From positions 623,056-687,055 of the forward strand of contig NC_030857.1 in assembly GCF_000208745.1 (NCBI RefSeq): a stretch of 64,000 nucleotides of DNA, read 5' to 3'. Position numbers and translations under genes: made by a program. The DNA is from Theobroma cacao (lineage: Eukaryota; Streptophyta; Magnoliopsida; Malvales; Malvaceae). The notes beneath the pieces are model-generated. The model ran no database searches and was not told where the DNA came from. It saw nothing but the letters and a program-made list of their open reading frames with translations. Shown in pieces: positions 24,163-36,335 of this stretch; the first letter of the stretch is position 1, and each line of letters opens with the position of its first letter.

Positions 24163-26279
24163 AACAGTACATGTATCTGTCTGTTAATTCATGTTAACAT
24201 CAATGTACATAATTTTAATAAATGTAATGTTCGTTCTTAGATTAAAGGAACCCTTGATGCTGGTAGATTACATTTTACATTACTTCATTTTCAATTATCA
24301 TGACTCTCTCTGGTCCTCTTCATGTGCGATAGTTCATGACTCCTAAAACATTAGAATAACATGAAAACCTTGTTCTTTTTTGCTGCAAAGGATGTTCTTT
24401 TTCCCCCTTTTTCAAAGAAAGGCTAACAATTTTTTTATCAGCCAAGTCGAGAACAGCCCCAGCAAAAGGAGAAGAGAAAAACCAAAAGTTAGACCATGGA
24501 TGGGCCCCTAGTTGTCCTGTGCAATGGTGATAGGCGGCTATGAAAAATTAGTGGATAGCTTGCGGAGCATGGTTCCAAAAGGTAGGGCTGGAAAAAATTT
24601 TGTAATCAATTCGATGAATGGAGACTAAAGCTTGACCATAATTGCAATAGCAGAAGGATTGGATTTGGATACAAACACAACACCTAACTTCATCTTGCCC
24701 CTAAACCCAATTTAGTAACCATCTTCACTATGCATTTGTCTCATTCATTTCATGATTAGAATCGTGTAAAAATTAAGTTTGGATCTTTGGGTTTTTCCCC
24801 TTGTTGTATATATTACCAATATACACTGTACTTTACCAGTACTGGCATACTATTTCTGGTCTGTTTGCTTTTCTATCTAGTCCAACCGACCAAGGAGCAA
24901 AGGACCCATTTTAGAAAGGGCAGAAAACGAGTGAAGAGATAGAAACGCGTGGATCCCACAAATAAAAGATTCTCAAAAATCAAATCAACCTCAAAATGAG
25001 TGCTCCGTCAGTGGCTTTTGTTATTTCATTCTCTTGGATTTCTCGTTGATGTGCCCTCCACTGGTCAATGAAGCATGAAAACCGTTCACACTGCTCAAAT
25101 ACTTTTATACTGCTCTAAACAACAACTATAGTACTATACAAATCCATGATTGATCAATCTAAACCAATCCCATGAAATATTTTTGAAGTTGGATTACTTC
25201 AGTCTAGTCATAAGTGATGAAATATAATTTAAGATTGAGAGATAGAATAGCATTAAACCACCATTTTTGGCCTAACTTCATCAATCAAAGTCTCCCTTGA
25301 CTAACATATCTGATAGTGACCTCCACTTTCTTTTTTATTATACTAAGGCGGCTCTGGAAGTTCCCTGACGATGTTTGGTGCTTGCTTTCACCGCCGCTTG
25401 ACGTTTTCTTTTTCTAAATAAAAAGTTTGAGAGATGAGTAAAAAGCTTTGCTAACTTTGAGAATAAGAAACGTTATTCAAATTTTTTATCAGTTCTTGGT
25501 TGTCTGCATGAGCAGATGTTCAAAACAAAGATAATTAACTCGAGTTAAGTTTGCCCCTGCTAAGTCCAGATTAAGTTCCAAGCTTCGTAATCATGGGGAA
25601 GTCGAACTTTTCACTGGGTTGGCTTAGTTGGGTCGATTATTTCCTTCAAATAACACTGCACCTGTAGGGGAAGAGAGGACAACCCGTCTATGGGCTCAGA
25701 TATGAGTCTTTAACTTCAACTGGACTTCAGAAATCTTGTCAGTTGATCTTTAGAGGTTAAACCAAGAGAGGGGGCAAAGCTAGAGATGGTTTTCTTCTCA
25801 ATATTCCATGATCAATGGTCTTTTTCTTTGTTTTCTTCTTTCAGTTGAATGCAGAAGTTGCACTGTTACTGCACCCTGGAAGTATAGGCAACTGCAGAAT
25901 GAAGCCCATCCAGGAGTACAGATTTTCTTCCTATTTTCCTTTCAAAAGAGGGAAATAAAGATACTGGAATATGAACTCAAAAGCCACTGTTAAGACTCCT
26001 CAAGACGATTATCAAGCAATATAAATATGTTTTTGATTAGTTCCTTCTGATGTTCCAACCCAGTTAATATCAAGCACAAGTCAAATTTCATCTAATTACC
26101 AACTTTGGAAAGCTATAAAACTTTACTTTAGGGTCTAAACTGCAAAGAAAATAACTGTGGCGGTAGGAAGATTAAAATTCTGCACAACGACCGACAGTGA
26201 CACGTTTCATAAGTGATTTACCACATGCCTCATGCATATGCCCGTATTTTTAGCTAATATACAAACAATGTACTATGCT
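24163..26279. other. Intergenic region between convergent NLR and NAT3 genes
   Basis: Carries the 3' flanks of both genes. AATAAA-like signals follow the NLR stop near 24215. The short frame at 25808-25993 has no recognisable motif and I do not call it a gene. Confidence 0.6.
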
Positions 26280-29200
26280 TTAGAGAAACCTGGTGGGCAT
26301 ATATTCATTTAATCTGAGGGGATAGCTGTAGAACTCCTCGGTTCTAACATCTCCCTTGCTGTGCTGGAATGGTTTCCACCATGGAACTCCTCTGTCATCC
26401 ACATGCTTTGCTTCTAGTGTGTTATCAAGCACGGTCCCGACAATGATTGCCACAGTTGCAGGTGATGAGAAGATTGTGTTCAATATATTGTTAAACTGCA
26501 TGCATTGTAATTAGATGCATATCAGACAGATGAAGCAATTAGACAAGAAAATATATTTCTAACCATAAATGCATCTTAAAATCTGGTGAACCAATGGAAA
26601 CCGACCAGCATTTTGAAGATTTATCGCAATTAATTACAGTAAAAGACCATGACCCGGGAATTTGAACCTATAATCGGGTAAAATATGCGAGATTCACATG
26701 ATGAATCATCTGCCCCATCTGAACATAAGCCTGTAATTGTTTTGCAGACCTGTTTTCTGTCAGAACTTAGTTATTTTACTTTTCAGTATACCCTTCAGAA
26801 CCTTATCCTGCATATTAGCTTCTAATGACTGTGACAAGCAATATGGAGAACAAAACAATCACAGTACATAACTTACCCATCCGGCATCTGTTCTAACTGG
26901 TCCATGACCGTCTAATGGTGTATTCATTGCAAAGTATTGAGGAATTGAAAGCCCGAGGAATAGAGAGACACCCAAAACATAGATGTTTCTCATGGAATTA
27001 TTATTTGCAAACTGTATGAATGTGATCCCGGTAGCAGCTGCATCAAGGGAAAACAGGGGATGGAAATACCCATTAAAGGAAACAATAGGATATCAGTTAC
27101 AAAAACTATCATGACTACAGAGTTACTTACCAACAATGCCCAATAAAACGCAGTATATGGCAGCAAATATTGGCAATGGAATAGAGGCAAAAAATGCACC
27201 GAATTTCCCTGAAAGAATGCAAGGTAACAGAACCAAGTATGAAAAAGCGAAAATGATAAATATAGGGCAAAATTTCAATGCAATTTATGAGAAACTACAA
27301 AAACAAACCAAATATGGAGAAAAATATCATGAAACCAGTTGAAATCTGCACCACCCGTCTGCTTCCTATATGCGTAAGTCCCAGAAGGCCAACATTTTCT
27401 CTGCAAAATCATTCAGATGAGACAGTAAAACAAGTTTCTAAAATTCGGTGCTGCCTATCAGTTATAATTTTTACTGTTAATAACTACTCCATGAAGATTG
27501 GAAATTCTCCTTAAAAAAGCAAGCTTCCTTACACAGATGCAGTAGTACCAACAAGAGAACCGAAAAGCCCTTCAATCAGCATACCAACACCCTGCATTTA
27601 GAAGCAAGATGACTAAGTTATCTTCACCACTGACAAACTACTATAACAAGATTCAGGACTACAGTTCATGATTTTAGAGAAACCATTGATGAATAAGTTC
27701 CAAAAAAACAATGCACAGCAATCTAGGAAAGGACCTGTAAGCCAATACTTCTGCTGAGTACATGTGCTGGAGGGGCTGTGGCACCAGAAAGCCGAGCTGC
27801 TGCGAAAAATGTTCCAGTTGACTGCATTAAAAGTCATAGAAAGTGTAGGAAAGTTTCATTAGCAGCTGATTTCTCTGTTTCACCAGGAAATGTACAGAGG
27901 AGCAGACTTAAAATTTCGATTCTATATGAGATAATGGATCATAAAAGAGCTACAACACAGCAAAGTTTACACAGCTTCATGCAGACTAAAGTTTCAAATT
28001 GGATTGAGTTGAAACCAAAATGTCAAACATACAAAACAAAAATAGTACGTAGAATTGAAATCCCTTAAGATAGTGACTAAACCTCTGCGGATGAAACAAG
28101 TGCTGCACCTATCATCCCAAACACATGGGTAGCTCTGAATATAGGAGTACCCCACTGAAACGGGTATGGAATTTTAATCCTAGAAACAATAACATAATAA
28201 TGAGTCATAAAAAGGATGATTTTTTGAAATCAATTACAAGTCAGTTATATGTTCATAAAAATACCAAGGAGCAGATGACATTAGGTAAGATCGATCTGTG
28301 CGGCAACTCTGTTTAGTTGCAGGCTTAACATTGTTGTAAGCACCAGACACAGTGAGGATAGCAGCGAAAGCCCAGATAATTCCGATGCATAAAAGCAAAG
28401 CAAACCTCTCAAGTATAAGATGGGCCCTTGGATGGATGCGCTTCAGGTACTGCAGCAAACAAGTATTCTTGTCAAATTAATAAGCAAGAATGCTAACATC
28501 AGACGTTACAGTAAGAGTAATTTATATAACCTGTTGAGAAATAACCAGCAGAATGAGCATAGGCAGGCCAATTTCCACACAGTTACCTAGCTGTATCATA
28601 AATTTATTACATCAAAAAGCAGTTCGTTTCAGTACATAGTCAGCCCCAACCAAGCACAGAAGCGTTCAAAGATAATTACCAATGGGAAGCCTCTTGCAAA
28701 CAGACCAAGACCAACAAGACAAACCACTGGCACCACAACTATGGGACTAAATAATCTAGAGAGAAAGAAGTTAAAGAGAAAATTATTAGAAAAATCAGTG
28801 GTGAAAACTTGATAATTTACTGATCAAACATCCCAAGCCATTACTGACAAGCAGGCAAGGAGCCGCAAGCAATAAATAAGATAGGTAGTATGAATTGATA
28901 CTCAAAACTATATTCAGCACTACCTTGTCATTTCCCCCCATGCCCTGCTATAGCCAAGGATGATGTTGACAAAGGAAGAAACAATTAGTGATCCTTGAAT
29001 GGTTCTCATACCTCGGACAAACCGCTGCAAGCAAGCACCCACACCATAGTCATTGAGAAATATGGTGATTACTGATTAGCAAAGAACACCAAGGATGCTG
29101 AAGGTTATGACCTATAAGTAACATTATAATTTGGGAGATAATAATGGTTCTCAAAGGAGACTTGGTGAAAAAAGAATTAAGTTCAACTCAAGGAGGTTAA

Positions 29201-30471
29201 AAAGTGTGTTCTTCAAAGCAGGCGGACATACTGCCATCGAAGAAGTATTCATTGGATTCATGAGTTTTATGCTAAGGTCAAGGCCACTCACAATTTTTTG
29301 ACATTAGTAAATGGTGGTCTGTAACTTATAAAACCTAAAATCAGAATTTTATATTATATATAACCTACTGAATGATGAATAATCCTAACTTAATTACAAT
29401 GTAAGAACTTTATAATTTATAAGTTCCTATTGCTTTTTCTTATGTAGTGCTAAAGTTTACATACATCATGCTCAGATGTGAAGGCCTCGTCAGTATAATC
29501 ATTGATGATAGACAACAATGGTAAGGTGTATGCAAAAGATGCACCCATCACTGTAGGAAGCCTTGAGCCAATAAGCGTTTGAAGCAGAGTATTAATGCCT
29601 GACATAAACAGCAAAGCTTGAATGACCCGGGCTTTGTCCCCCTGTTCATAGCAAACAGAGGATAGAGATATTAAAAGGCAGAATTCAATCAAAAATTTTT
29701 GAGTCGAAATTATCTTGTAAGGGTCATAAAAGCATACATGATCCCCGCCCATCCGAGGCACAATAGTAGTTGCAATCAAGACCGTAGTTCCAAGATTCAC
29801 AATGTAGTGTTGGAAAGCCAGTAAAAGCGCTTGAGCTGTAAAACAAGTTGATTGTGTGAGATTAGTTGCAAAAGATTTCAATCCTACAAAACTTTCATTT
29901 ACAAGGTTGAACTTGAGCCAATTATTCATCTAGTAAAAGCAAACAACTGATTTTATCCTGAGTGAAAAAGGGTAGTAAAATGTACAGAAAGGAGTGACAG
30001 GACTTGAAGAAAATCGAAAGGGAATCAGAACAACTGATACCAAGGTGTCCTTTAAAGAATTTAATGAAAAGAACCCATAAAAAAAAAAAAGAAATATTCA
30101 AAAGTAGCTTAAAAACTTTAAGAACAAAAGAGATCCCCTTCGATCTTCCAACTTCACCATCTAAGTACAAAACATGCAAGAATGAAAAGAAAATAGTAAT
30201 AGTTATACCAACTAAAACAGCAAGCAACTTTAACATAAAATCTTCAACTTTAGTCAGCTTTTCTTATTAAACTCGACCACAGAGACAAAAAGGTTAAAAA
30301 GAGAAACTGACGCCAAGATGGATTGGAGTGGATGCAGTATTGAAGCTGGTGGAGTTGCTCAGCAGGAGTCCAAGTGGGTCCCCTCGAAAGCCCGAGATTC
30401 GGTGGTGCAGAAGGCGGTGGAACCACTTGCGGTGGCGGTGGTGGATGGTGGTGATTCTCTGTTTCTCCCAT
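26280..30471 (-). CDS. NAT3: Nucleobase-ascorbate transporter 3 (NAT family)
   Basis: Multi-pass membrane permease of the NAT/NCS2 family, which moves purines, uracil or related solutes; the substrate of this member is unproven. Fourteen exons on the minus strand: 30471-30312, 29835-29738, 29641-29465, 29024-28924, 28755-28680, 28590-28531, 28449-28265, 28179-28083, 27821-27735, 27591-27533, 27400-27309, 27208-27131, 27037-26877, 26495-26280; total 1,647 nt, 548 residues. The N-terminus is His/Pro-rich and followed by WTPAEQLHQLQYCIHSNPSW, as in Arabidopsis NAT3. The QH element (AFQHYIVNLG) and NAT signature region (ENVGLLGLTHIGSRR) are present. The usual last residue of that signature (Arg, Lys or Gly) is His here. 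The C-terminus EYMPTRFL is typical of the family. The start is the first ATG of exon 1. Confidence 0.93.
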
Positions 30472-30803
30472 CTTTTTTTTTCTCCCTCTTGCTTCTCAGT
30501 TAACACCCTTTTTCTTAGTTGTCCTCGTAATCTTTCTTTCTGTTCTCCTTCACTTCAAACAGATAGCAAGCACTAGACTTTCCAGATTCTTTCTGTTCTC
30601 TTCCCCCCGTACTGGCAATAAATCACCGACGCAAAACCAAAAAAGAAAGAGAAAAAACATAAAATAAGAAAAACAGATATGATTAAAGAAAGCACCTTTT
30701 GTTTTGTTCCGATAATGGAAAATAGTAAACAAAAAAAGCCAGCTCAGTTCAGGTACACCCAGAGAGATAGAGAGAGAGAAAAGAGAGAAAAGGGGCAAAA
30801 GCT

Positions 30804-30831
30804 AAAGGCAAAGGCAAAGGCAAAGGCAAAG
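30804..30831. repeat. AAAGGC hexanucleotide repeat
   Basis: About 4.5 units of AAAGGC in the 5' flank of NAT3, next to a GA-rich tract at 30762-30800. Confidence 0.85.
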
Positions 30832-31926
30832 CGGGGGGTGTGGCTGAGTTCGGATTACGTTAAGCTTTGTGACTTGTCGTGTTTTGAGGAGAATAAAATA
30901 CCGCAGGTTTCTTCGTATGTGGGCGTGGCGGTTAAAGTCGTAAAGAGCGCGTGGGGGTCTCTTACTCTTCTTCTCTTCACCATCTGTTTTCTTACATTCC
31001 ACTTCCCAGGATCTTACGATGTACGTATTTTTGTTCCAGTCTAACATTCATTTTCGTCGAAAATAACATGTTTGCCATTCCCCGTGTTCCTAATTTTTCT
31101 TTAGAATTTTTATTCCTTTGGTATGACTTTTAACCTAATCAATTAATACTACATACCTAAATAAGGAAAAAAATGTTACCTTCAAGAAATTTAACTTCCA
31201 ACATATCGGTTTGACGCTATTCCAAAAAAAAAAACATATGGATTTGACAAGTAATTACATAAAGTTTCTTATTTTTTAATATTTTAAAACGAATAAAAAT
31301 TATTTATCTATTTTTTATATATTTTTATGAATTATATTAATCTTGTTATAATTTAATACTTGAAAATAAAAATTAAGATCTTAAAACACGATTTCGGGAC
31401 AAAATATAAAATCAACACTACACTTTGTTTAACTTTTTGTTAAAAAGGGTTTAATCTAAATCTAATTTCAAGGCTAAATACCGATAAATTCACTTGTCAA
31501 ATCAAAAGCTTTTTTCTTTTATTCAATAATTCAATGAAAACCAATGAAGACCAGGAGACCAAGCACCGACTAACAGATCATACCCCCCACCCAGAACAAG
31601 CTTTAACCTTTTCCAATAATTGCATTATTAAGCCATATTCACACTTAAGCTAAGCATTACCTCCATTATTAAACATCTAATCTTTTTCTAGCTGATTCAT
31701 GATAATTACTCTCCACCTGTCGAAGGCTTTGGACATGGAAATTCAGGAGGCAGGGGAATGGAGTTGGTTTGTAATTTTGGGAGATAAAGAGAGGCAGATG
31801 TGGCAATTCAAGCAAGCAAAAAGCGAAGGAAGGTAAGGGCTATAATTAGAATGATTTAAAATTTCGCGCCAGCCACGTGAAGGCCATGCAATGCGTGGGG
31901 ACAACGACCTCAATTTATGATACTTT

Positions 31927-31946
31927 TAATTAATTAATTAATTAAT
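31927..31946. repeat. TTAA tetranucleotide repeat
   Basis: Perfect run of about five TTAA units in intergenic DNA. Confidence 0.9.
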
Positions 31947-32722
31947 CTTAGCAGGTACAGGCTAATTAGCCTAAAGTAGGCATGGCCGACCTTGCTATAT
32001 GTACTTCCCAGTCCCCTTCCCCATTCCCCACCTACTTCATATACTTCCATTTGCTTACGGTGAAATAACTATGGAAAAAGCAAGTGAAATGAGTAGGAAA
32101 ATCATTGGAATATCTGAATTTTTGTAAAGCTGAAGCAACTGTACCCAGACCTTTCCCTGGTTGTCTCTTTGTGCAGAAGACCATACCTTGTTAATCAGTT
32201 GGCCTTCTGGTACCACTCTATACGTGGGGAGGGGGCCTCCATTGCAGGCTCTATCCGACGTTAGGGAATAGCATGAGAAACTGAACCAGAGGGCTAGTTC
32301 TCGGATCTGTCCCCTGGGTCATTATCTATGGAGTTGACATTGGCCGTGGGAAAACTTTAGTATCATGAAACTCATAAATATGTGCCTAACCAATGCATCA
32401 GATTCGTTGGTTTCAACTTTCCTGTTATGTATTTATGATTGTTTCAGAAAAGATGCTATACTGTTGACTCTCTTTATATTACATGTACACTGAATCTGAA
32501 GAGAAGAGGGAAAAAGAATATTTGCATTGGATCAGTACAGATCCAGCTTTTTATTTAAAAGGTTATATACCTGTTTAAACTATAGAATATTAAGCCACAT
32601 TGGGGTTTCAGGCATTTGGAAAACACTGCAAACTAATCAGATGGTTATATTTTACCACAATCTTCTACCACGTGCTAGGAAAGATCCATTCATACGAATT
32701 CTCCGGTATATCGCAGGCTGGT

Positions 32723-33184
32723 TCAGCTTTCAAGAGGATTGAGCACATGCCCCTATGAACAGAACAACGCCAGTCACATCTTCTCTGATCAGGAAAAGGA
32801 AAGGATGGTCAGCAGCCCCAAAGTCATTTGCAATGAACAGAAGAGTTTGTAGAGACCTGCTGTGACAGCAGCGGCCTGTAGGTTTCTGACCCACAGTCGA
32901 ATCAGACATTAATTCCTTTGAGACCTCCGAAGCTTCCTTTGAGAACCTCCGAAGCTTCCTTTGAGAACTTCCGAAGCTTCGAACCAGAATGAAATCTTGA
33001 GCCTTGGGATCCTGAATTCACCAACTTCTACTGTTCTAGATGGATGGAAGGTGGCGTTCTAAGAAACCAGATTCGGAACTCGCTTACTCTACCAAAGTTT
33101 GGCATGCCATCTTTTCCCTCTGGAAGACAGATGTACAAGGAGAACCGACGGTTATCTCCATCTGATCGATTCACGGAGGTCCAT
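32723..33184 (-). pseudogene. Serpin pseudogene, internally deleted (copy A)
   Basis: Aligns by eye with the end of exon 2 of the intact serpin at 33997-35667 and then jumps directly to the exon 1 start. The C-terminal stop equivalent is at 32723-32725. The segment matching [11 protein letters not shown] (near 33145-33165) runs straight into the segment encoding DLRESIR and the start-codon equivalent at 33182-33184. Everything between, including the intron, is missing. The reactive-loop region (32825-32900) is scrambled, and a 22-bp unit is triplicated at 32915-32979. It cannot encode a serpin fold. Confidence 0.85.
32915..32979. repeat. 21-22-bp tandem triplication inside the serpin remnant
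   Basis: Three units at 32915-32935, 32936-32957 and 32958-32979, with consensus CCTTTGAGAACCTCCGAAGC plus TT. The intact paralogue has one such segment near 34290-34312. Confidence 0.9.
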
Positions 33185-33996
33185 TGTTCGGAAACTAAAA
33201 GCAAATCTCAACTCCAAGCAAGAACATTGCCTTGCTTAGGCTATAGATGCGATAGAGTTCACCAGCAGAGAGTGAAGAGCAAAGCACTGTTGTTCTAAAG
33301 AGGGAAGGAAGGACGTTGCTGCTTTGCCGCGTTGGAGTTAAGCTTAGAGTGGGCCGATGGGGGCTTTTGTTTGTGGACTGTATGCCCATGCCTCATCTCT
33401 TATTGGGATCAAGTCTATTTGATAAGATAGTTCTTGTTATAGGCTCTGGGTCAAGCCTGCACAAGTAATCTATCTGAAAAATGAGCTGAAATTTGGCTAT
33501 CTGCATCATTATCTTCTCCTTCGGAACCCTCCTAATACTCTTTACCATTATTATCTAATACATTCTTCACCACCTTTGACATTTGAAGGATTCATTTTGC
33601 AATGATAGATTTCAGGAACATAAATAGTAATGGAAAAATGTATTGGATAAAATTAACAGAAAAAAAAAAAAAAGAAAGGGTAAGAGAGGAGAGCTAAGCT
33701 TTAAGTATTCAACAAGTCAAAAGCCATGAGAATGTATTTCTAATGGGAACAACAAGTAGTTTATTGTTATAACCTACTGGGATCAACAGCAAAGACATAG
33801 GAAACGAAAAGGAAACTTACAAGAAAGCATAAGTCACACGGGTTAGACTACACAACCACTTAAGCGGCACTAGGCTCTGGCATATGCAAACTACAACACA
33901 TCAACCGGATGCTTAAAATAACCACAAATCTTCCATTTGTTCAGCTAGTTATCCTCCTCGTACACATTTTCCTACATAAGGATCAGAACAGATTTA
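33185..33996. other. Spacer between serpin copies A and B
   Basis: Positions 33300-33420 keep pieces of the ancestral serpin 5' flank: GCTTTGCCGCGTTGGAG near 33321, then GTTTGTGGACT, CCCATGCCTCATCTC and GGGATCAAGTCTAT. The rest is likely 3' UTR of copy B plus unassigned sequence. Confidence 0.55.
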
Positions 33997-35667
33997 TCAA
34001 CTTTCAAGAGGATTGAGGACGTGCCCAATGAACAGAACAACTCCAGTCACATCTTCCCTGATCAGGAAGAGGAATGGATGGTCAGCCACAAAATCTATTT
34101 TTTCCTCAACAAGCACACCCCTGAGTCTTATAACACCAGCAGAAGCAGCTGCAGCTTCTGTCCCTTCTTCATTAACTTCAATGAAAGATTTATGGAATAT
34201 ATTTGAAACATACAGGCTTTGACCCAAAGGCGAATCCACCATCTCTGTCAAACCTCCTTCACCAGAGAAAGGCAATACAAGTCCTAATCTCTTCAGAACT
34301 TCAGAAGCTTCGAATCCAAATGAAATCTTGAATCTTGGAATCCTGAATTCACCCACTTTAACTGGTTCATATGGCAGGTGGCGTTCCAAGAAACCAGATT
34401 CAGAACTCACTTTCTCTACCAAAGCCGGCAGACCATCTTTTGCATCTGGAAGAAAGAAATACATGGAGAAACGACGCTTATCTCCACCTTGTTTATACGG
34501 AAGCCCTAGGACTTTGAAACCATCATACGCACCAACGGCTTGCTTCTTTTGGCTGGTCATAAAAGGTGCCTTAACAGAGCTTCCATTTACAAGGTAGAAG
34601 TCATTTTCTTTTGTTTTTGACGCATCGAACGTTTCATTCCAAGCTCCTTTGAAGTAAAGTGCATTAGCAAATATAAGCCTGGTTGAACCATCAACCGACC
34701 CTGGCGGAAGAAGTTGTTTAATAAGACCACTGGTCTCCTTTTCTGCCCACAAATTCACTTCACCAGCCACTTGAACAGCCTTCAAAGATACCAACAACAT
34801 TAAAAAAAAGAAGAAGAACAGTTAACATATTCATTTAACCCAGAAGTTAAAAAACAAATGGCAAGTGAATGCTACCAATATAATCAATAAACATATCATT
34901 AACTTATGTACTACCTATACATCAGTGGTACAGGAATTAGTTCATATATTCCTTCCTATAAGTAGCTTATACTTAATTATCTACAGTTTCAAGGAATGCT
35001 TGATAAGTACTATCTATAAAAAAAATTCAAAAAAAAAAAGGTACTATTTCTCATAAGTACTGTGTTGAAATTCTTATTTTCAAAATATGGGCATGGCTAC
35101 ATCTATAAGATTTGGGAAACAATTGGGGTCACTGGATCCCCATAGATTTGAAACTTGAAAAATATCCAGTTTTGCAACGTGTTAAGATCCCAGCTACATT
35201 TGAAGGGAAAGAACAGAGACATATTAAAAGCAGCGATCGGAAGACAAACATCAGAATCCAAATAAAGAAGCTACTACCTTGGTTTGGAAATCGACTTGAT
35301 TAGAAGCAGCCTTGTAGACATTATCCACAACCTGTTTGAAAGAAGGCTTGAGAGGGAGAGACTTGTCGATCCAAACCCCGTTGGCAAACGACAACCGGGG
35401 CCCACCCGCGGGGCTACCGTCGGCGAACACAACGGAAACGAGCTCGGAGGAGAAGGAGCCGAGGTGGTCGTTGGATGCTGACTTGAGGAAAGAGAGGAGC
35501 TGGTCGAGGGTTGGGCCCGTAGAGCCAGCCGCGATCATGCTGAGCACCACGTGGATCGACAGCGGCGAGAAGGCAAGGTTGGAGTCCTTGGCTTCGGTCT
35601 GGAGCACGTGCTTCGTCAGGCTTAAGGTTACGTCGGTTTGCCTCCTGATCGATTCACGGAGATCCAT
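33997..35667 (-). CDS. Serpin-ZX-like protease inhibitor (LR serpin), intact copy B
   Basis: Plant serpin predicted to trap cysteine proteases such as metacaspases and papain-like enzymes, as shown for Arabidopsis Serpin1. Two exons on the minus strand, 35667-35278 and 34779-33997; total 1,173 nt, 390 residues, the usual family length. Residues 1-130 are helical N-terminal sequence; later the breach/shutter region [19 protein letters not shown] is present. The hinge [14 protein letters not shown] is standard for an inhibitory serpin. The reactive centre reads IRLRGVL, giving P2-P1-P1' Leu-Arg-Gly with P1 Arg at about residue 350. The C-terminus [18 protein letters not shown] is intact. There is no signal peptide, so it is probably cytosolic. 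It is flanked on each side by a degraded copy. Confidence 0.93.
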
Positions 35668-36335
35668 TGTCGGAATCTAAAACACAAACAAGTCGAGAAC
35701 AAAGTTAGCCCTTTTACTTCACTTAGGTTTTAGCTCAAGTCTTCGACAAAGCCGAGCCGAAACAAGGACCGTTATCTTTAAGCAGGACAGCTGAATATTT
35801 AATATTGTGAAATGGGACCGTCGCGGCTTTGCCGCGTAGGAGAGAATCCGTGTTGAACACTTGAACTTTCGCTTTGCGTGGGAATTAAGCTTCCTTTGAT
35901 ATATATATATTTTTTATTTGGATAACAGAGTAAATTTCACCTATTAATTAATTGAGATTAAGTATTTAAATATTAATACTATTTTTAAAATTTTTAATAA
36001 AATAAAATTGTGAGACATAATGATTCAAAATGAATAATATTTTATAAATTTATATGAATATCATTAAATAAAAAAAAATACAAGTGAGAATCCATTAGAA
36101 TATAAATTACAACTCCAATGTGATTGCTTTACAACTAAACAACTTAGCAGTGAAGAACAAAAACATTAAAAAGAACGAAAGAAAACGAAGCTACCAGAAA
36201 GCATATACTATGCTTTGGCATGTGTGAAATGCAACATCCAGATACTTGAGATTTCCACAATCCTGAATCATTTGCTTGTCAGGCTTTGATATGCTGGGGT
36301 ATGTTCATTCTCCTTTATAGCAAATTTATCAGCTT
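35668..36335. other. 5' flank of serpin B
   Basis: Probable promoter and leader of the intact serpin. A GCTTTGCCGCGTAGGAG element near 35826 is shared with the flanks of the other two copies. Positions 35900-36080 are AT-rich. No gene. Confidence 0.55.

Larger units (their letters stand above)
30472..32722. other. NAT3 5' flank and intergenic region
   Basis: Pyrimidine-rich on the plus strand near 30472-30600, as expected for a GA-rich NAT3 leader read on the minus strand. Positions 31200-31450 are AT-rich, with a TTAA-type repeat at 31927-31946. No gene seen; the short frame 32527-32742 overlaps the end of a serpin pseudogene by chance. Confidence 0.6.

Noticed and set aside
30004..30270. 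Lys-rich 88-codon plus-strand frame
   Set aside because: It is the antisense of NAT3 intron 1, and its low-complexity A-rich composition explains its openness.
35336..35680. 114-codon plus-strand frame
   Set aside because: Antisense shadow of serpin B exon 1.
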